Assembly (NCBI GenBank): GCA_014084085.1 | Contig: NPFB01000008.1 | Location: forward strand, 505,939-525,177 | Origin: Hondaea fermentalgiana | Lineage: Eukaryota > Sar > Bigyra > Thraustochytrida > Thraustochytriidae | Reading direction: 5' to 3' | Length of the DNA: 19,239 nucleotides | Shown here: positions 15,274-19,239 of the stretch, piece by piece | How positions within the stretch are numbered: position 1 is the stretch's first letter | How the letters are laid out: every line of letters begins with the position of its first letter | Translations under genes and position numbers: made by a program | Notes under the pieces: model-generated | What the model was told of the DNA's origin: nothing | What the model saw: only the letters and a program-made list of their open reading frames with translations | Databases searched by the model: none

Positions 15274-16619
15274 GGTTTTCCTTTCCCCATCTCTCACTCC
15301 CGCCGGCTGCGCTGGGTGCACGCAGCTACTGCTGGCAGTGAGTGGCTGCTGCTTTTTCTTCCTTCCTGCTACAGACCTCCGCATCCGCGGCATCGAGGAG
15401 ATCATCCATCCGCATCCGCCGTATCCACACACGTCGCGCGGATTCGATCTGCGCTCGCGAACCGGGGCGGGCGCGCGCGCGAGGGAGAGAGAGAGAGATC
15501 TCCATCGTTCGAGCTTGTTTGCTTTCTTTTCTTTCGACATCGACACGCGCCATCTGGCTTGGCCCGCGCGCTGCAGCCAGCTGGTGCCGGCCGTGGCGGG
15601 CCGTGGCGAGCACGATACGTCCAAGCAGCAGCAGCAACAGCAGCAGCAGTAGCAGCAGATCTCGAACGAGGTTGTCGACTTGCCCTTGTTTGCCTGCGAA
15701 TTTGCTTGCTTGCCTGCGAATTTCGTCGTGTAGGCGCCGCCGGCGCGTGAACAGACGAGGTACTCTCTCCGTGCGACGGCGCGTTTTGACTGCCGTGGCT
15801 GGCGTCCGCACGAGGTCGTGATCAACGAGCGAGCGAGCGAGCGAGCGGGACCAGCCGTTCGGCCACGGGTGCCAGGGACCGGAGCGGAGCGGAGTCGGGC
15901 CTGGCCTCTCATCTCCGGGTCCGCTCGCAATTATCCCATCACTTCTCCGTTCATACTCTATTACCTGTGCCTGCGCCTGCGTCACTCGCTGTCAATCAAT
16001 CAATTAACCAGCGAAGCGCAATTTGCAAAGCCGCCTTCTTCGCATCGCGCCTCGCGTCTTGCGGCGACCAGGTCGTGGCGCGGAGCGACGTGGAGGCCTG
16101 GCGTGGCGAGAGGGATCTCGTAACTCACCCAACAGCCCGCCCGCCAGCTTCAGACAGGAAGGAACGGGCGCGGGCTTCGTATTTTTCTTAAACCCCACCT
16201 CCTCCGCCTCCGCCTCCGTCTCCGTGCACGTCGTGCAACTATCTTACCGCAACTCCCGGAACTCCAGCGGCCGGACGCGCAACGCACGGACGTGAACCGC
16301 CGCCAGCCAAAGACAAGGCAAGAGTTCAAGGCGAAGCGGCAAGGCGAAGCGAAGCGAGAAGGCTTTTGTTTTGCATTTTTTACTGTACCATTTCGTACCG
16401 ACCAAGCAAAAAGTGAAGCAGAAGACTGCGCGGATCGCGCACGGACCGAATCCGGAACCGCTAGAGCGGGCCGCCGGAGCAAAAGGTAAGGACCAGAGAA
16501 GAAGGGTAGCGAAGAGAACGGGAACGGAGAACAGGGAGAACAGGAACGGGAAGAGGGGGCATCGCGCGAGTTCTGGGACTGCGGGGCCTCCCGAGTTCGT
16601 GTTCCACATTTTGCTTTTG
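15274..16619. other. Gene-free stretch
   Basis: No recognised gene. A polypyrimidine stretch ending CTACAG (15354-15374) is followed by an open, GC3-rich segment (LRIRGIEEIIHPHPPYP... from 15377), but no donor is clear. It also holds GA-rich repeats (15482-15500), CAG repeats (15625-15658), the GAGC array and CCTCCG repeats (16198-16224). An AAAAG|GTAAGG donor-like site lies at about 16482-16493. Confidence 0.4.
15827..15846 (+). repeat. (GAGC)5 tetranucleotide array
   Basis: Five perfect GAGC units. Confidence 0.9.
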
Positions 16620-16641
16620 CTCTCTCTCTCTCTCTCTCTCT
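16620..16641 (+). repeat. (CT)11 microsatellite
   Basis: Eleven CT units followed by about 80 bases of pyrimidine-rich sequence. Confidence 0.9.
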
Positions 16642-16940
16642 GTGCTTTTCCTTTCTTTTTTCCTTTCGGATTTTTCCCTTTCGATTCGATCCCTTTTTCG
16701 TTCGGTCGATTCTTTCGCATTTATCTGGCTTGCAGCTCGTTTCGCATCCTGTGTGCGTGCGTGTGTGCGTGCGTTTAAAGTGGCCACCGCGAGTCGCTTC
16801 GGCTGGCGCTTAGCTCCGTGCTGGTTCTTTTCTTTTCACCGCCAGCTGTTCTAGTAGGGCCCGTCTCGTTCGTCCTCGTTCAAGGCGGTTCTATTCAGCC
16901 CAGTTCACCAGTCTTCAGCCGCCGTCGCTTCGCTTCGCAC

Positions 16941-16994
16941 TGCTTTGCTTTTGCTTTTGCTTTTGCTTTTGCTTTTGCTTTTCTTTTCTTTTCT
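16941..16994 (+). repeat. TTTTGC hexanucleotide array
   Basis: Five perfect TTTTGC units (16949-16978), flanked by a TTTGC unit and TTTTC units; pyrimidine-rich on the plus strand. Confidence 0.9.
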
Positions 16995-17098
16995 TCTTTC
17001 ACAACCCAACCCGCCGCAGACCGACGCGCTGCTGGCTGGTCGCTGTTCTCTCCCTCGTAGGGAGCAGTTCGCGGGTGCTGCTTGGTTGACCTGGCTGG

Positions 17099-17120
17099 CT
17101 GACTGACTGACTGCCTTGCT

Positions 17121-17154
<34 letters not shown>
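17099..17154 (+). repeat. CTGA and (GACA)8 tetranucleotide arrays
   Basis: A CTGA run (17099-17112) is followed after 8 bases by eight GACA units (17121-17152). Confidence 0.9.
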
Positions 17155-17155
<1 letters not shown>

Positions 17156-17326
17156 CGCAGCCGACGGAAAGTCCAAAGAAAGAGCTCGATCGCCGCCGCG
17201 CCCCGCACGATTCTACACCTAGCTCCGCTCCCGCTTCCGCCCCCGCTCCCGCGTTGCTACTCGAACTCCCCAAGCGAACCCGGCACCCAAGCAAGCCAGC
17301 ACGCAGAGCAGACGTTGCACGAAGCC

Positions 17327-17373
17327 CAAGCAAGCAAGCAAGCAAGCAAGCAAGTAAGGAAGGAAGCAAGCAA
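17327..17373 (+). repeat. (CAAG)7 tetranucleotide array
   Basis: Seven perfect CAAG units (17327-17354), then degenerate TAAG, GAAG and CAAG units. Confidence 0.9.
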
Positions 17374-17944
17374 ACGTTGAATCAACCAACCAAGCAATCA
17401 ATCAACAGGAGTCCTTGGCTTGGCCAGGCCAGAAGTGCGCCCGCGCTCCAGGACGAGGTCGAGCTCGAACTGCGACGTCGGACGCGAGGCCACGCGCCCG
17501 CTACCGGCAACGCAGCTGCGTCGAGACCGGCCAAAAAATAAAAAAAAGCAAAGCAAGGGACGAAAAAGAAACTGTCGCCTGTTTGAGCGGGTGTCCATCC
17601 CGTCCATCCGGCTGGCGAGGGAGCTTCCATCCGTCCATCGGCCGCTCTCGTCCGTTCATTCTTCGTTCATTCCATCGTCCGCAGCACTTCTTCGATCCAT
17701 CGATCGATCCGTCGATCTTCGTCTTCTGTCTCAATCCCGCCGTCTGCTGCTGCGCGCCTGATCACGTCCATTCATTCACCTGCGACTTCATCCACCAGTG
17801 CGCATCGTCAGGCGGTACGAAGAACCAACGAGGTCTAGTGCATCCCGGGTCGAGCAACCGCGCCATCGGGCGAGGGAGCGAGCCGCAGCTCGCTCGCTCG
17901 ACGCACCGGGCCTGCGCGGCCGACGCAGAACGGTAGACCTGCGG

Positions 17945-17971
17945 AGGCGAGGCGAGGCGAAGCGAAGCGAA
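17945..17971 (+). repeat. AGGCG/AAGCG pentanucleotide array
   Basis: Three AGGCG units followed by AAGCG units, a purine-rich array. Confidence 0.85.
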
Positions 17972-18055
17972 GCTTGGGTTGTCCTGCCCGTCGCGGCCGA
18001 GCACGCAGCCCGTGCGCCTGCGCAGACTCGACGGCGAAAATCAACCCGGCGAGGC

Positions 18056-18090
18056 AGACCAGACCAGACCAGACCAGACCAGATCAGACC
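18056..18090 (+). repeat. (AGACC)7 pentanucleotide array
   Basis: Seven five-base units with AGATC as the sixth. The unit is a circular permutation of the reverse complement of TGGTC, found at 8991-9030. Confidence 0.9.
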
Positions 18091-18115
18091 TGGAGCAAAA
18101 GAATCAGATTGGAGC

Positions 18116-18168
18116 GAAGAGGAGAGGAGAGGAAAGGAGAGGAGAGGAGAGGGGGGAGAAGAAAAGAG
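18116..18168 (+). repeat. Pure purine tract (GAGGA-type)
   Basis: About 50 bases of only A and G, with GGAGA units and a G6 run. Confidence 0.85.
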
Positions 18169-18265
18169 CAGCGCCAGCGCGTCCGTCCATCGGCAGGGCA
18201 GAAGTTGCGGCGGCACGAAGACGAAGAACTTTTGCAGCCAGGTCCGTCCGGCTGGGACCTGAGAG

Positions 18266-18338
18266 TTTTTGTTTTTCTTTCTTTCTTCTCCTTTTTCTTT
18301 TTCTTTTCCTTTTTCTTTTCTTTTTCTTTTTCTTTTCC
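18266..18338 (+). repeat. Long polypyrimidine tract before a splice-acceptor-like CAG
   Basis: About 73 bases of T and C with a single G, made of CTTTTT/CTTTT units and ending in CCAG at 18337-18340. This is what a strong 3' splice site looks like. Confidence 0.8.
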
Positions 18339-18340
18339 AG

Positions 18341-18527
18341 GACTGACGACCCGAAGTGGGTTGCGCTGCTGCGTGTTGTGCGCCCGCTGCAGCTGCCTGC
18401 ACCACAGACCAGCTCGGTCCTGCTGCGGCTGCTGCTGCTGCCCCTGGTCTCTAGGCTCGAGTCTGCCGCTGCTGCTGCTGCTGCTGCAGCACTGGAACTG
18501 GGCAAACAGACGCGTCGCGCGTCGCAG
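18341..18527 (+). CDS. Candidate internal coding exon
   Basis: The segment starts after the polypyrimidine-CCAG acceptor and ends at CGCAG|GTAGGA. The frame from 18342 is open for 62 codons (TDDPKWVALLRVVRPLQLP..., a Leu-rich part, poly-Ala, then LELGKQTRRASQ), mostly ending in G or C. Acceptor and donor define an exon of ordinary length. The Leu and Ala runs come from CTG/GCT repeats, so much of the signal is low complexity. No family is recognised, and flanking exons cannot be fixed. Confidence 0.25.
18468..18485 (+). repeat. (GCT)6 trinucleotide run
   Basis: Six GCT units; CTG/GCT-rich sequence extends over about 18420-18490. Confidence 0.9.
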
Positions 18528-18650
18528 GTAGGATCCGTTCACGACACAAGAGCAGCTGGGTGCCGGCTGCGGCACGCCAGCTTCTTGTCCCGCTTTTGCC
18601 GCGAGGTAAACTACTACTACGACGACAGTCATCCCTCTGTTGGTCTCGTC

Positions 18651-18734
18651 GATCGATCGATTGATTGATCGTATCGACCGATTGATTGTCTGATTGATTG
18701 AATCATTGTGATCAAGCGATCGATCGATTGATCA
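18651..18734 (+). repeat. GATC/GATT degenerate array
   Basis: Perfect GATC runs at both ends (18651-18660 and 18717-18727) flank degenerate GATT units. GATC is self-complementary, so the ends could pair. Confidence 0.85.
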
Positions 18735-19017
18735 GCCAGTCAACGCCGCATCGTTTCCATTTATCCCCCTTTCCCAACAGCAAGCAAGCAAGTAGGCGAG
18801 TAAGCAGGCAGACAAGCAGAAGAAGGTGGCAAGGAGCGAGGTCTGTCTTCCAGACCCCGAATCTCAAGGCGAGTCGTGTCGACCCTCACTTGGCCGAGCC
18901 CTCGTCCTGCTGGCCGAGACTCGCGCCCGAGAGGGACACCCTCGACATCCTTGTCTGGCTGACCCACACGCCGCGAGCGAGCGAGCGAGCGACGCAGGGC
19001 GACGGTCTCGACCTCAC

Positions 19018-19020
<3 letters not shown>

Positions 19021-19056
<36 letters not shown>
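19021..19056 (+). repeat. (GTGCTC)6 hexanucleotide array
   Basis: Six perfect GTGCTC units. They translate to RARARA or CSCSCS, typical repeat artefacts. Confidence 0.9.
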
Positions 19057-19058
<2 letters not shown>

Positions 19059-19239
19059 GCGAGAGCTCGTCGTCGCGGCGCGTCGCGTTGATTGCTCATC
19101 GCAGTCGCCGCTCCTGCCAAACAAAGCAAAGCAGAGGAAACCAAACCAAAGCAGGCCAGTCAGACCTTGTGGGTCCGCTCGCGTCGCTCGCGTCCACCCA
19201 CGCGGCGCCGTCTGTCTGTCTGTCAGCCTGCCCGCCCGC

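Larger units (their letters stand above)
16642..18055. other. Gene-free stretch, densest in short arrays
   Basis: No recognised gene. Successive arrays are GTGC-type (16753-16774), TTTTGC, CTGA (17099-17112), GACA (17121-17154), CAAG, ATCC/ATTC (17626-17700) and AGGCG. The plus frame open over 17116-17541 has no ATG; it ends in a TAA embedded in AATAAA (17537-17542). That could mark a 3' end but is only suggestive. Confidence 0.45.
18528..19239. other. Right-end stretch, no recognised gene
   Basis: It contains a donor-like GCGAG|GTAAAC (about 18604-18614), the GATC/GATT array, a GCGA run (18973-18992) and the GTGCTC array. A frame following TTCCAG at 18853 reads TPNLKASRVDPHLAEPS... on the plus strand but is unrecognised. 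Confidence 0.4.

Noticed and set aside
17116..17541. 141-codon frame rich in QTDR and KQAS repeats
   Set aside because: It has no ATG anywhere, and most of it is translation of the GACA and CAAG arrays.
18651..18734. GATC-rich palindromic array as an origin or integration site
   Set aside because: It is a degenerate microsatellite like others in the window, with no recombinase gene, direct target duplications or other supporting context.

Overview
This is eukaryotic nuclear DNA from a GC-rich genome. The evidence is monocistronic genes on both strands with UTR-sized spacers, GT-AG introns in one gene, AATAAA signals, purine at -3 of the start codons, and RUN, TLDc, ELMO and FAM177-type protein families. 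A free-living protist fits best. A thraustochytrid-like stramenopile is my guess from gene style and base composition; nothing in the window proves it.

Left part (1-7480) is compact and gene-rich. (1) 137-1489 (+) is a stand-alone histidinol dehydrogenase with all expected zinc and catalytic residues. (2) 1972-2868 (+) is a GXWXG/DUF4334-like protein with a hydrophobic N-terminal region. (3) 3005-3647 (-) is a three-exon FAM177-like gene; two short introns join exons in phase and reconstruct the family's W-G-P-Y and F-x-G-E...P-Y-Q-x-x-I-D blocks. It is convergent with gene 2 and divergent from gene 4. (4) 4274-7480 (+) is an intronless 1068-residue protein with, in order, a RUN domain, a RhoGAP-like domain, an ELMO domain and a C-terminal TLDc domain.

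Gene 4 is the main discovery of the window. It puts a putative small-GTPase-binding domain, a Rho-GAP fold whose catalytic residues are replaced, an ELMO (ARF/ARL-GAP) domain with an intact arginine-finger motif, and a TLDc domain (a family that binds V-ATPase) on one chain. I infer a membrane-traffic or endolysosome regulator linking GTPase state to V-ATPase. I do not know a described protein with this order, and could not search for one.

Right part (7481-19239, about 11.7 kb) has no gene I can recognise. It holds more than twenty short tandem arrays with mostly different 2-6 bp units, purine/pyrimidine tracts and a few hairpins. Long open frames there are mostly repeat translations or lack an ATG. 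Two places look more like coding exons: a pair of short segments at 11691-11734 and 11791-11874, whose codons nearly all end in G or C but whose frames disagree by one base across a good splice junction, and an open 62-codon segment at 18341-18527 bounded by a strong polypyrimidine-CAG acceptor and a CAG|GTAGGA donor. The region may be a long regulatory or UTR/intron-rich interval of a gene extending beyond the window.
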